Source of the DNA: Curtobacterium caseinilyticum
GTDB lineage: Bacteria > Actinomycetota > Actinomycetes > Actinomycetales > Microbacteriaceae
Direction: 5' to 3'
NCBI RefSeq assembly: GCF_030363035.1
Contig: NZ_JAUCMN010000001.1
Coordinates: forward strand, 186,001-250,000
Length of the DNA stretch: 64,000 bases
The notes below the pieces were generated by a model. It had not been told where the DNA came from and did no database searches. It worked only from the letters and a program-made list of their open reading frames with translations. The position numbers were made by a program, and so were the translations under genes. Within the stretch, counting starts at the first letter, position 1, and each line of letters opens with the position of its first letter. Positions 32,548 through 40,546 of this stretch are shown here, one piece after another.

Positions 32548-32554
32548 GAACCAC

Positions 32555-33796
32555 ATGGCACCAAAGAAGGTATTCGGCATCGTGCTCGCCGGAGGCGAGG
32601 GGAAGCGGCTCATGCCGCTCACGGCCGACCGCGCGAAGCCCGCAGTCCCGTTCGGCGGCAACTTCCGCCTCATCGACTTCGCGCTCTCCAACCTGGTGAA
32701 CTCCGGGTTGCAGAAGATCGTCGTCCTGACGCAGTACAAGTCGCACAGCCTCGACCGTCACGTCGCCGAGACCTGGCGCATGGAGGGACTGCTCGGGTCG
32801 TACGTCGCGTCGGTGCCGGCGCAGCAACGACTCGGCAAGCGCTGGTTCGCGGGTTCCGCCGACGCGATCCTGCAGTCGCTCAACCTGCTCCGCGACGAGC
32901 GCCCGGACATCGTGGTCGTGGTCGGTGCCGACCACGTCTACCGCATGGACTTCCACCAGATGATCGAGGCCCACATCGCCTCCGGCCGCAGTGCCACGGT
33001 CGCGGCGATCCGGCAGCCGATCGGGCTCGCTGACCAGTTCGGCGTCATCCAGGTGGACGAGGACGACCCGACCAAGATCGACGCGTTCCTCGAGAAGCCG
33101 AAGGACGCCGTCGGCCTGGCCGACTCCCCCGGCGAGATCCTCGCATCGATGGGCAACTACGTCTTCGACGCCGACGCACTCGTCGACGCCGTGCTCCGCG
33201 ACGGCCAGATCGAGTCGAGCAAGCACGACATGGGCGGCGACATCGTCCCGGACTTCGTGGCACGCGGTGACGCCGGCGTGTACGACCTGCAGCGCAACGA
33301 CGTCCCCGGGTCCAACGAGCGCGACCGCTACTACTGGCGCGACGTGGGGACGATCGACTCGTTCTTCGACGCGCACATGGACCTCATCGCGCCGGTCCCG
33401 GTGTTCAACCTGTACAACCAGGACTGGCCGATCTTCAACCAGCAGACGAACCTGCCGCCCGCGAAGTTCGTCCGTGACGGCAACGGCAACACCGGTTCGA
33501 CGGTGGACTCCATCGTCTCGCTGGGTTGCCTGCTGTCGGGCGCGCAGGTCGAGCGCAGCGTGATCGGCCCGTGGTGCGGCATCGACTCGGGTGCGAAGGT
33601 CCTCGACTCCATCGTCTTCGAGCGCGCGTCGATCGGCGCGGGTGCGGTCGTGAACCGCGCGATCCTCGACAAGGACGTCGTCATCGCGCCGGGCGCGCAG
33701 GTCGGCGTCGACCGCGAGACGGACGAGGCCCGCGGCTTCACGGTCACGGAGTCGGGCATCACGGTGGTGGGCAAGGGCGTGCGCGTCGAGGCCTAG
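32555..33796 (+). CDS. glgC: Glucose-1-phosphate adenylyltransferase
   Basis: 413 aa. Makes ADP-glucose from ATP and glucose-1-phosphate. The nucleotidyl motif [13 protein letters not shown] is at 11-23, with AKPAVPFGG just after and [10 protein letters not shown] downstream. The C-terminal third is a left-handed beta-helix ([27 protein letters not shown]) that carries allosteric sites. The neighbouring divergent glgA supplies the next step. No Shine-Dalgarno site; leaderless start. Confidence 0.96.
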   Translation: MAPKKVFGIVLAGGEGKRLMPLTADRAKPAVPFGGNFRLIDFALSNLVNSGLQKIVVLTQYKSHSLDRHVAETWRMEGLLGSYVASVPAQQRLGKRWFAGSADAILQSLNLLRDERPDIVVVVGADHVYRMDFHQMIEAHIASGRSATVAAIRQPIGLADQFGVIQVDEDDPTKIDAFLEKPKDAVGLADSPGEILASMGNYVFDADALVDAVLRDGQIESSKHDMGGDIVPDFVARGDAGVYDLQRNDVPGSNERDRYYWRDVGTIDSFFDAHMDLIAPVPVFNLYNQDWPIFNQQTNLPPAKFVRDGNGNTGSTVDSIVSLGCLLSGAQVERSVIGPWCGIDSGAKVLDSIVFERASIGAGAVVNRAILDKDVVIAPGAQVGVDRETDEARGFTVTESGITVVGKGVRVEA

Positions 33797-33816
33797 CCGC
33801 GACACCCCACCGGCCT

Positions 33817-33855
33817 GGAGGCGCGGCTGACGTCACAGACGTCGGCCGCGCCTCC
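33817..33855. repeat. Palindromic 3'-end element, copy 4 (diverged)
   Basis: GGAGGCGCGGC and GCCGCGCCTCC arms with a GACGTC...GACGTC interior, 21 nt after the glgC stop and before serB. Likely ends the glgC transcript. Confidence 0.65.
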
Positions 33856-33864
33856 TGCTGTCGG

Positions 33865-33870
33865 TACCGT
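33865..33870 (+). promoter_or_regulatory. -10 box (TACCGT), leaderless serB promoter
   Basis: TACCGT followed by 6 nt and the GTG at 33877. Confidence 0.5.
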
Positions 33871-33876
33871 TGGTGC

Positions 33877-34515
33877 GTGCCCCGCTTCCTCGTCGTCCTC
33901 GATGCCGACTCCACGCTGCTCGAGGACGAGGTCATCGAACTGCTCGCCGACCACGCCGGGACCCGGCCACAGGTGCAGGCGGTGACGGAGCGCGCGATGC
34001 GCGGTGAGATCGACTTCGCCGAGAGCCTCCGGGAGCGTGTCGCGACCCTGGCGGGCCTCCAGGCCGACGTCTTCCGGCGCGCGCAGGGGGCGGTCCGCGT
34101 CACCCGCGGCGCTGCGGACCTGGTGCGCGGCGTGCACGCCGCGGGTGGGACCGTCGGCGTGGTGTCCGGCGGGTTCCACGAGGTCCTCGACCCGTTCGCC
34201 GAGCGACTCGGTCTCGACCACTGCCGTGCCAACCGGCTCGAGGTGGTCGACGGCACGCTCACCGGGCGGGTGCTCGGCGACGTCGTCGACGCGCACGCCA
34301 AGGCGACCGCGCTCCGGGAGTGGGCCGAGGCCGACGGGATCGACGCGTCGCGCACCGTGGCGGTCGGCGACGGCGCGAACGACCTCGAGATGATGCGCGT
34401 CGCGGCGCTCAGCGTCGCGTTCGACGCGAAGCCGAGGGTTCGCGAGCAGGCCGACGTCGCGGTCGTCGACCGTGACCTGTCCCCCGTGCTCGCCGCACTG
34501 GGCCTGCGCGGCTGA
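33877..34515 (+). CDS. serB: Phosphoserine phosphatase
   Basis: 212-aa HAD phosphatase of the SerB class, last step of serine synthesis. LDADSTLLEDE gives D9 and D11, VVSGGFHEVL the Ser motif, and VGDGANDLEMM the C-terminal Asp pair. The short form without an ACT domain is common in Micrococcales. It starts directly on a GTG with no ribosome site. Downstream is a hairpin (34595-34622) before convergent fabG. Confidence 0.92.
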   Translation: MPRFLVVLDADSTLLEDEVIELLADHAGTRPQVQAVTERAMRGEIDFAESLRERVATLAGLQADVFRRAQGAVRVTRGAADLVRGVHAAGGTVGVVSGGFHEVLDPFAERLGLDHCRANRLEVVDGTLTGRVLGDVVDAHAKATALREWAEADGIDASRTVAVGDGANDLEMMRVAALSVAFDAKPRVREQADVAVVDRDLSPVLAALGLRG

Positions 34516-34594
34516 CCCGGCGCGGCCTCGCGCGCACGTGGCGCCGCGCGTGCCCGAGGCTCGCGCTGAGCGACCGATCGCGGGCTGCCGGCCG

Positions 34595-34622
34595 CGAGAC
34601 TCGTCGCCCAGCGCGAGTCTCG
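34595..34622. terminator. Hairpin between serB and fabG
   Basis: CGAGACTCG and CGAGTCTCG arms with a 10-nt loop between convergent genes; a possible bidirectional terminator. Confidence 0.5.
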
Positions 34623-34684
34623 CCCGGCTCGGCCCCCGCTGGCGGACGCCGCGGGTCGGCGCGGGACGGCTCAGCTCGGTGTGG

Positions 34685-35398
34685 CTAGTGGCCCATCCCG
34701 AGGCCGCCGTCGACCGGGATCACGGCGCCGGAGACGTACCCGGCGCCGTCGCTCGCCAGGAACAGCGTCGCGTCGGCCACGTCGTCGACGGTGCCGTACC
34801 GCGCGGCCGGGATCTGCTTCTTGAACTCGGCCTGCAGCTCTTCCGGGAGCGCCGCGGTCATGTCGGTCTGGATGAAGCCGGGCGCGACGACGTTCGCCGT
34901 GATGCCGCGCGACCCGAGCTCGCGGGTGATCGAGCGTGCCATGCCGACGAGCGCGGCCTTCGAGGACGCGTAGTTCACCTGGCCGACCTGCCCGTAGGCG
35001 CCCACGACGCTCGACATCAGCACGATGCGGCCGAACTTCGCCTTCATCATGCCCTTCGTGGCGCGCTTGACGACCCGGAAGGTGCCGGTCAGGTTCGTGT
35101 CGATGACGCTCGTGAAGTCCTCCTCCGACATGCGGAGCAGGAGCTGGTCGTTCGTGATGCCGGCGTTCGCGACGAGGACCTCGATCGGCCCGAGCTCGGC
35201 CTCGACCTGCGTGAAGGCCGCGTCCACCGAGGCGGTGTCGGTGATGTCGGCGGCGACGGTCAGCGCACCCTCGGGGCCGCCCTGGCCGCTGCGGGACGTG
35301 ACGGCGACCCGGTGTCCGGCTGCGACGAAGCGGGTGGCGAGGGCGTGGCCGATGCCGCGGTTGCCGCCGGTGATGAGGACGGTACGGGGGGTGGTCAT
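34685..35398 (-). CDS. fabG: 3-oxoacyl-ACP reductase (SDR)
   Basis: 237 aa classical short-chain dehydrogenase. NADPH fold TGGNRGIG (10-17), NAG at 78-80, catalytic S130, Y143 and K147, and IPVDGGLGMGH at the C-terminus as in mycobacterial FabG1. It reduces beta-ketoacyl-ACP in fatty acid synthesis. ATG at 35398 has GGAG upstream; a TACGCT box at 35468-35473 gives a leader of about 60 nt. Single gene, not in a fab operon. Confidence 0.93.
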   Translation of the reverse strand: MTTPRTVLITGGNRGIGHALATRFVAAGHRVAVTSRSGQGGPEGALTVAADITDTASVDAAFTQVEAELGPIEVLVANAGITNDQLLLRMSEEDFTSVIDTNLTGTFRVVKRATKGMMKAKFGRIVLMSSVVGAYGQVGQVNYASSKAALVGMARSITRELGSRGITANVVAPGFIQTDMTAALPEELQAEFKKQIPAARYGTVDDVADATLFLASDGAGYVSGAVIPVDGGLGMGH

Positions 35399-35467
35399 GA
35401 TCGCTCCGTTCGAGTGGTGGTGACGCGGCGCGCCGGGATCGGTGGACCAGCCGGACACGCCCGGACG

Positions 35468-35473
35468 AGCGTA
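35468..35473 (-). promoter_or_regulatory. -10 box (TACGCT) of fabG
   Basis: TACGCT on the minus strand about 70 nt upstream of the fabG ATG. Confidence 0.4.
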
Positions 35474-35533
35474 CCGGAGCCGATCCCGTCGGCTGTCCCC
35501 CGGGTGGCAGGCACACTGTCGGTGGTGCGGGCT

Positions 35534-35539
35534 TAGGCT
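35534..35539 (+). promoter_or_regulatory. -10 box (TAGGCT) of the DUF3099-SURF1 unit
   Basis: TAGGCT lies 29 nt before the ATG at 35568. Confidence 0.4.
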
Positions 35540-35567
35540 TGGGTCCGGGCGAATGGAAGAACACCGT

Positions 35568-36041
35568 ATGAAGTCGACGCAGCGCCGGATCCACGCGACG
35601 CACACCACGGGACACACGCAGAGCATCACGTCTCTGCCGGACTCCCCCGAGCTGGACCGTGCGCACCGCCTGTCCAAGTACGTGTGGCAGATGGCCGTCC
35701 GCGTGGTGTGCTTCATCGGCGCCGTGCTGGTCTGGACGACCTGGCACACCTGGCTCGCGGTGATCCCGATCGTGTTCGCGGCCGTCATCCCCTGGGTCGC
35801 GGTGATCCTCGCGAACGCCGGCAGCCGCGCCGAGAGCGACATCGTCACACCCGCCGGCGCCATCGAGCTCTACGACGCCGTGGACCCGCGGCTCCGCGAG
35901 CAGCAGGAGGACGCCAGGGCCCAGGCCTACCGCGCCGAGCAGGAGCGGCTGCGCGAGCAGGCCCAGCACGCGCAGGAGGAATGGCAGCGGAACGGCGACC
36001 GCTCCCGCGTCTGGTCCGCCAAGCCCCGGGCTCGCCGCTGA
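35568..36041 (+). CDS. DUF3099 membrane protein
   Basis: 157 aa. QSITSLPDSPELDRAHRLSK followed by two close hydrophobic segments (about 47-65 and 67-85) is the DUF3099 signature. The C-terminal half is a charged Glu/Gln/Arg helix likely to be coiled coil. Function unknown. ATG at 35568 with GGAAGA at 7 nt; ATG at 35553 is an alternative. First of three overlapping genes that end in SURF1, which suggests a link to oxidase assembly (inference from context only). Confidence 0.82.
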   Translation: MKSTQRRIHATHTTGHTQSITSLPDSPELDRAHRLSKYVWQMAVRVVCFIGAVLVWTTWHTWLAVIPIVFAAVIPWVAVILANAGSRAESDIVTPAGAIELYDAVDPRLREQQEDARAQAYRAEQERLREQAQHAQEEWQRNGDRSRVWSAKPRARR

Positions 36042-36349
36042 TGGGGGCCACCTTCGACCTGTTCACCGAGCCCGGCTCGACGCCGGTCTGCTCCCGAGCC
36101 GGCTGCACGAACACGGCCGAGTGGCGGATCAACTGGCGGAACCCGCGCATCCACGCGACGGACCGCGTCAAGATCTGGGCCGCGTGCGAGGAGCACTGCG
36201 ACTTCCTGGCCGACTACCTGCGGTCCCGCTCGTTCCCGGTCCGCGTGACCGGCATGCAGGAGGACGTCGACCACCTCGACGACGTCCGCGCGCGTGAGGA
36301 CGCTCCGAAGAACGACGTCGGGGTGCGCTCCACCGGCACCGGACGATGA
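36041..36349 (+). CDS. Small Cys/His-containing conserved protein
   Basis: 102 aa. Contains CSRAGCTNTAEWRINWRNPR followed by CEEHCDFLADYL, so four cysteines plus His that could bind a metal. Conserved upstream of surf1 in related actinobacteria from memory. Its ATG overlaps the stop of the DUF3099 gene (TGATG) and its own stop overlaps surf1 (ATGA). Function unknown; a metal-handling role in oxidase assembly is only a guess. Confidence 0.8.
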   Translation: MGATFDLFTEPGSTPVCSRAGCTNTAEWRINWRNPRIHATDRVKIWAACEEHCDFLADYLRSRSFPVRVTGMQEDVDHLDDVRAREDAPKNDVGVRSTGTGR

Positions 36350-37392
36350 CGGACGACTTCGACCCCACCGCTCGCTACGGCCGCAAGCACGCCGCCAAGC
36401 TCCAGCGCGAGGGCGCTGCTCGGTCCCGCGTCGACCACACGGCGGTGCTCGACCGCGACGCAGGCGACAGCCGCGACGCAGGTTACAGCCGCGACGCGAG
36501 CGACAGCCACGACGCCGGTGACACCGCGTCGCGCGAACCCTCCGTCGGCTGGGGCTTCGTCCGCAGTCGTCGGTGGCTCGGGTACTTCGCCATCGCGGTC
36601 GCCTTCGCGATCATCTGCACGCTGTTCGGCATGTGGCAGTGGGACCGCCGGAACGAGGCAGTCCGGCAGAACGAACAGATCGCCCGGAACTACGACCACA
36701 CCCCGGTCCCCGTCGAGCAGGCGCTCCCGCGACCATCGAGTTGGAGCGACGACCAGCAGTGGCTCCGCGTCGAGGTCACCGGGCGCTACGACGTCGACGA
36801 CCAGCTGCTCGTCCGCAACCGCGTGCACAACGGCCAGCCGGGCTTCGAGGTCCTCACCCCCCTCGTCACTGCCGACGGCCGCGCGTTCGTCGTCGACCGC
36901 GGCTGGGTCCCGACCGGTAACCGGCAGGACGCGCCCGACCACGTCCCCGCTCCGCCGAGCGGCGAGGTCACGGTGACCGCACGCCTGCAGGAGAGCGAAC
37001 CGCGCATCCCGGGTCGGTCCGACCCGTCGCACACCGACCAGGTGCAGTCGGTCACCCTCACCGACGTCGCCGAGAAGGTCGGTACGCCGATCTGGACGGG
37101 CGCGTACGGACAGCTCGCCGCCGAGTCGCCGGCGCCCGCAGAGTCCCGGCCCCTCGGCTGGGACCGCCCCTCTGCCGACACCGGGCTGCACCTCAGCTAC
37201 TTCATCCAGTGGTTCCTCTTCGCCGCCGGCGGCTTCGGGTTCCTGGCGTACGTGATGGTCCAGGAGTACCGGAACCTCAACCAGGACGACCCCGAGGAGC
37301 GGGAGCGCGCACTCGAACGGAAGCGCCGCAAGGACGCCAAGCCGAGGTCCGACGACGAGATCGAGGACGAGCTGCTGAACGCGGCTCGCTGA
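36346..37392 (+). CDS. SURF1-family cytochrome oxidase assembly protein
   Basis: 348 aa. A long cytoplasmic N-terminus (1-70) holds four hexapeptide repeats of the form RDAGDS (36454-36525, 18-bp unit). A membrane helix lies at about 77-95 (FAIAVAFAIICTLFGMWQW), then an extracytoplasmic domain (GRYDVDDQLLVRNRV, FVVDRGWVPTGN), and a second helix at about 287-306. SURF1 helps insert heme a into oxidase subunit I; ctaA and ctaB, which make heme a, are 7-10 kb away. Start overlaps the preceding gene. Confidence 0.92.
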   Translation: MTDDFDPTARYGRKHAAKLQREGAARSRVDHTAVLDRDAGDSRDAGYSRDASDSHDAGDTASREPSVGWGFVRSRRWLGYFAIAVAFAIICTLFGMWQWDRRNEAVRQNEQIARNYDHTPVPVEQALPRPSSWSDDQQWLRVEVTGRYDVDDQLLVRNRVHNGQPGFEVLTPLVTADGRAFVVDRGWVPTGNRQDAPDHVPAPPSGEVTVTARLQESEPRIPGRSDPSHTDQVQSVTLTDVAEKVGTPIWTGAYGQLAAESPAPAESRPLGWDRPSADTGLHLSYFIQWFLFAAGGFGFLAYVMVQEYRNLNQDDPEERERALERKRRKDAKPRSDDEIEDELLNAAR

Positions 37393-37443
37393 CCGCTCTT
37401 CGCTGCTGACCGGTCGGGACACGGCGTCCGGTGACCCACTGGC

Positions 37444-37485
37444 GGACGGGAGGCGCGGGGCGGCCCCGCACCGCGCCTCCCGTCC
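37444..37485. repeat. Palindromic 3'-end element, copy 5
   Basis: GGACGGGAGGCGCGG and its complement, 15-bp arms with a GGCGGCCCCGCA core, between convergent surf1 and the ABC-F gene. Confidence 0.8.
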
Positions 37486-37555
37486 GCCGCCCGGTCGCGT
37501 CGCACCGCGCACCTCGCGCCCGCAGGCCGTCGTCGCACCGGAACACCGTCGACGC

Positions 37556-37589
37556 AGCGAGACGCCGCCGGATCCGGCGGCGTCTCGCT
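37556..37589. terminator. Perfect 34-nt palindrome before the ABC-F stop
   Basis: AGCGAGACGCCGCCGGA and its exact complement meet with no loop base. It lies 56 nt after the ABC-F stop, between convergent genes; a strong terminator or cruciform. Confidence 0.65.
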
Positions 37590-37644
37590 GACGAGGGGGT
37601 GTGTCGGGTGGACGCCGGTGCCGAGCGGGGCCGGCACCGGACCG

Positions 37645-39243
37645 CTACGCGAGTTCGATGAGCTCGGCGTAGTCCTTGTTCCAGTGGTCCTCGGTGCCGT
37701 CCGGCAGCAGCAGGACCCGCTCGGGGTTGAGCGCCTCGACCGCGCCGGCGTCGTGCGACACCAGGACGACCGCGCCCTCGTAGCCGGCGAGGGCGCCGAG
37801 GATCTCCTCGCGCGATGCCGGGTCGAGGTTGTTCGTCGGCTCGTCGAGGAGCAGCACGTTCGCGCCCGAGACCACGATCATCGCCAGCGAGAGCCGGGTC
37901 TTCTCACCACCGGAGAGCACACCGGCCTTCTTGTAGCCGTCGTCGCCCGTGAAGAGGAACGAGCCGAGCACGCGGCGCGCCTCGGTCTCGGTCAGGTTCG
38001 GCGACGCCGACACCATGTTCTCGATGACGGTGCGGTTCACGTCGATGTTCTCGTGCTCCTGCGCGTAGTACCCGATCCGCAGACCGTGCCCGGGCAGGAT
38101 CTCGCCGGTGTCCGGCTGGTCGGCGCCCGCGAGGATGCGGAGCAGCGTCGTCTTGCCGGCGCCGTTGAAGCCGAGGATGACGACCCGCGAGCCGCGGTCG
38201 ATCGCCAGGTCGAGCCCGGCGAAGATCTCGAGCGACCCGTACGACTTCGAGAGTCCCTCCGCCATGAGCGGGGTCCGCCCACACGCAGCGGGCGTCGGGA
38301 ACCGCAGCTTGGCGACTCGGTCGACGGCGCGCTCGTCCTCGAGCCCCGCCAGCAGCTTCTCGGCACGCGCGACCATCTGGTGCGCGGCGGCGGCCTTCGT
38401 GGCCTTGGCGCCGAACCGGGCGGCCTGGTCCTTGAGCGTCGCGGCCTTCTTCTCGGCGTTCGCGCGCTCCTTGCGGCGGCGCTCCTCGTCGGCGGCGCGC
38501 TGCCGCTGGTAGAGCTTCCACCCCATGTTGTAGACGTCGATGGTCTGCCGGTTGGCGTCGAGGTAGAAGACGCGGTTGACGACCTCGTCCACGAGCTCGA
38601 CGTCGTGCGAGATGACGATGACGCCGCCCGGGTACGTCTTCAGGTGCTCGCGCAGCCAGATGATCGAGTCGGCGTCGAGGTGGTTCGTCGGCTCGTCGAG
38701 GATCATCGTCTCGGCGTCCGAGAACAGGATCCGCGCGAGCTCGATGCGACGGCGCTGACCACCGGAGAGCGTCTTGAGTGGCTGGTCGAGGATCCGGTCC
38801 GGCAGCTTGAGGTTCGATGCGATCGAGGCGGCCTCGGCCTCGGCCGCGTACCCGCCGAGCGCGTTGAACTGGTCGTCGAGCCTGCTGTACCGCCGCATCG
38901 CCTTCTCGGCCACGTCGGCGTCGTCGCTCGCCATGTCGAGCGTCGCCTGACGGATGCCCTCGACGAGCTCACCGAGCCCGCGGGCGTCGAGGATCCGCTT
39001 CCGTGCGGTGTCCTCGGGGTTCCCGGAGCGCGGGTCCTGCGGCAGGTAGCCGATCTCGCCGGACCGCTCGATCTTGCCGTCGGTCGGCTGCGACTCCCCC
39101 GCCAGCGCCTTCGTCATCGTGGTCTTGCCGGCGCCGTTGCGCCCGACGAGCCCGATCTTGTCACCCTTCTCGACACGGAAGGACACGTGCTCCATGAGGA
39201 GGCGAGCGCCTACGCGGATCTCGAGGTCGTGCACGGCAAGCAC
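37645..39243 (-). CDS. ABC-F family ATPase
   Basis: 532 aa with two ABC domains and no membrane part. The first Walker A GRNGAGKT is at 34-41 and the second is GFNGAGKTT; signatures LSGGQRRR and LSGGEKTR and two DEPTN motifs are present. The linker between domains (about 245-305) is a charged helical hairpin. ABC-F proteins act on the ribosome as translation factors or antibiotic-protection proteins; which applies here cannot be told. Start GTG. Divergent from bioY. Confidence 0.92.
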   Translation of the reverse strand: MLAVHDLEIRVGARLLMEHVSFRVEKGDKIGLVGRNGAGKTTMTKALAGESQPTDGKIERSGEIGYLPQDPRSGNPEDTARKRILDARGLGELVEGIRQATLDMASDDADVAEKAMRRYSRLDDQFNALGGYAAEAEAASIASNLKLPDRILDQPLKTLSGGQRRRIELARILFSDAETMILDEPTNHLDADSIIWLREHLKTYPGGVIVISHDVELVDEVVNRVFYLDANRQTIDVYNMGWKLYQRQRAADEERRRKERANAEKKAATLKDQAARFGAKATKAAAAHQMVARAEKLLAGLEDERAVDRVAKLRFPTPAACGRTPLMAEGLSKSYGSLEIFAGLDLAIDRGSRVVILGFNGAGKTTLLRILAGADQPDTGEILPGHGLRIGYYAQEHENIDVNRTVIENMVSASPNLTETEARRVLGSFLFTGDDGYKKAGVLSGGEKTRLSLAMIVVSGANVLLLDEPTNNLDPASREEILGALAGYEGAVVLVSHDAGAVEALNPERVLLLPDGTEDHWNKDYAELIELA

Positions 39244-39301
39244 AGGAGGACGTCCAATCAGTTGGTGATGTGCACAACGACGTGTGCGGGAGGTGCACCG
39301 C

Positions 39302-39307
39302 TACGCT
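39302..39307 (+). promoter_or_regulatory. -10 box (TACGCT) of bioY with possible operator
   Basis: TACGCT, then a leader of about 45 nt containing GGGACCGATGGTCCC, an inverted repeat that could be an operator or stem. No known BioQ or BirA site was recognised. Confidence 0.4.
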
Positions 39308-39358
39308 GACGGGACCGATGGTCCCGAACGGGACCAGCAGTCCATTCTAGGAGAATCC

Positions 39359-39958
39359 ATGACGAACGCCACCGGGTTCGCTCGCCGCGCAGTCCTCGCC
39401 GACCGTCTTCGCACCTCGGGGCTCGCCACCGACGCTGCCCTGGTCGCCGGCGGCGCCCTGTTCACCGCCGCCATGGCGCAGGTCGAGGTCCCGATGTGGC
39501 CGGTGCCGATCACGGGCCAGACGCTGGCGGTCGTGCTCGTCGGTGCCACGCTCGGCGCCCGGCGCGGCATGCTCGCGCTGCTCGTCTACGCGGTCGCCGG
39601 TCTCGCCGGCGCGCCGTTCTTCGCCGACATGCAGGGTGGCCTGCAGGCCCTCGCGCTCCCGAGCTTCGGCTACGTGATCGGGTTCGTGCCCGCTGCCGGT
39701 CTGATCGGTTGGCTCGCCCGCCGCAACTGGGACCGCAAGGTCGGCCGCGCCACCGTGGCGATGCTCCTCGCGAGCGCGATCCCCTTCGTCACCGGCCTGC
39801 CGTACCTCGCCGTCGCCCTCGGCGCGCTCGGTCTGCCGAACGACCTGCAGTCGGTGCTCAGCGCGGGCCTCTACCCGTTCATCGTCGGGGGCGTCGCCAA
39901 GGCCCTCATCGCCGCGGGCGTCCTGCCCCTGGCCTGGAAGCTCGTCGGCCGCCGCTGA
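39359..39958 (+). CDS. bioY: Biotin transporter BioY (ECF S component)
   Basis: 199 aa with about six membrane segments. AMAQVEVPMWPVPITGQTLAV is the biotin-binding N-terminal signature of BioY. It binds biotin and works alone or with the EcfAT energising module; no bioM/bioN is adjacent, so it must share a module encoded elsewhere or act alone. ATG has a good AGGAGA site. Followed by a strong terminator. Confidence 0.94.
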   Translation: MTNATGFARRAVLADRLRTSGLATDAALVAGGALFTAAMAQVEVPMWPVPITGQTLAVVLVGATLGARRGMLALLVYAVAGLAGAPFFADMQGGLQALALPSFGYVIGFVPAAGLIGWLARRNWDRKVGRATVAMLLASAIPFVTGLPYLAVALGALGLPNDLQSVLSAGLYPFIVGGVAKALIAAGVLPLAWKLVGRR

Positions 39959-39972
39959 CGCTTCCGTACACC

Positions 39973-40007
39973 GACGGGCCCCGCACCACCTCGGTGCGGG
40001 GCCCGTC
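39973..40007 (+). terminator. Terminator after bioY
   Basis: Perfect 15-bp stem (GACGGGCCCCGCACC) with loop ACCTC, 15 nt after the stop. Confidence 0.8.
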
Positions 40008-40158
40008 GTCATGGGGGCTCGCGGTCTCGCGGGGACAGCGGCCGCACGACGCGCTGTGGGCGGTTCGCCGAGGACGCACGACACGCCGCGGGAACGCGTC
40101 GTGAGCAACTGATCGGGCGACCCCGGTAGCGCGCCCCGCGCGCGGCGCGCGGACAGAC

Positions 40159-40200
40159 GGACGGGAGGCGCGGTGCCGGCCGGCACCGCGCCTCCCGTCC
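40159..40200. repeat. Palindromic 3'-end element, copy 6
   Basis: Perfect 19-bp arms with loop GGCC, between convergent bioY and sufT, 17 nt after the sufT stop. Confidence 0.85.
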
Positions 40201-40216
40201 GTTGCGGTGGTGGCGT

Positions 40217-40546
40217 CTAGATCGAGAAGCCGAGCGCGCGCATCATCTCGCGCCCGTCGTCGGTGATCCGCTCCGGACCCCACGGCGGCATCCAGACCCA
40301 GTTGATGCGGAACGCGTCGACGATGCCGTCGAGCGCGTTCGCGGTGTCGCCCTCGATGACGTCCGTCAGCGGGCAGCCCGCGCTCGTCAGCGTCATGCTG
40401 ATGACGAGCGCGTTCGCCTCGTCGTCCATCGCGAGGTCGTAGATCAGGCCGAGGTCGACGATGTTGACGCCGAGCTCCGGGTCCTGGACCTCCTTGAGGC
40501 CCTCGACGACCTCGTCGAACTTCTCCGGGGAGAGCGCGGTGATCAT
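40217..40546 (-). CDS. sufT: DUF59 metal-sulfur cluster assembly factor (SufT)
   Basis: 109 aa MIP18/DUF59 protein. LKEVQDPELGVNIVDLGLIYD and TSAGCPLTDVI, with the reactive Cys of the family, are present. It helps Fe-S cluster maturation as an accessory of the suf system. ATG overlaps the sufC stop (TGATG). Last gene of the operon, terminated by palindrome copy 6. Confidence 0.92.
   Translation of the reverse strand: MITALSPEKFDEVVEGLKEVQDPELGVNIVDLGLIYDLAMDDEANALVISMTLTSAGCPLTDVIEGDTANALDGIVDAFRINWVWMPPWGPERITDDGREMMRALGFSI

Noticed and set aside
37645-39243. ABC-F protein as a specific antibiotic-resistance gene
   Set aside because: No resistance-type linker can be distinguished by eye and no antibiotic or resistance context is present.
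39308-39358. Riboswitch upstream of bioY
   Set aside because: The leader is about 45 nt with one small stem; no known biotin riboswitch class exists and the space is too short.
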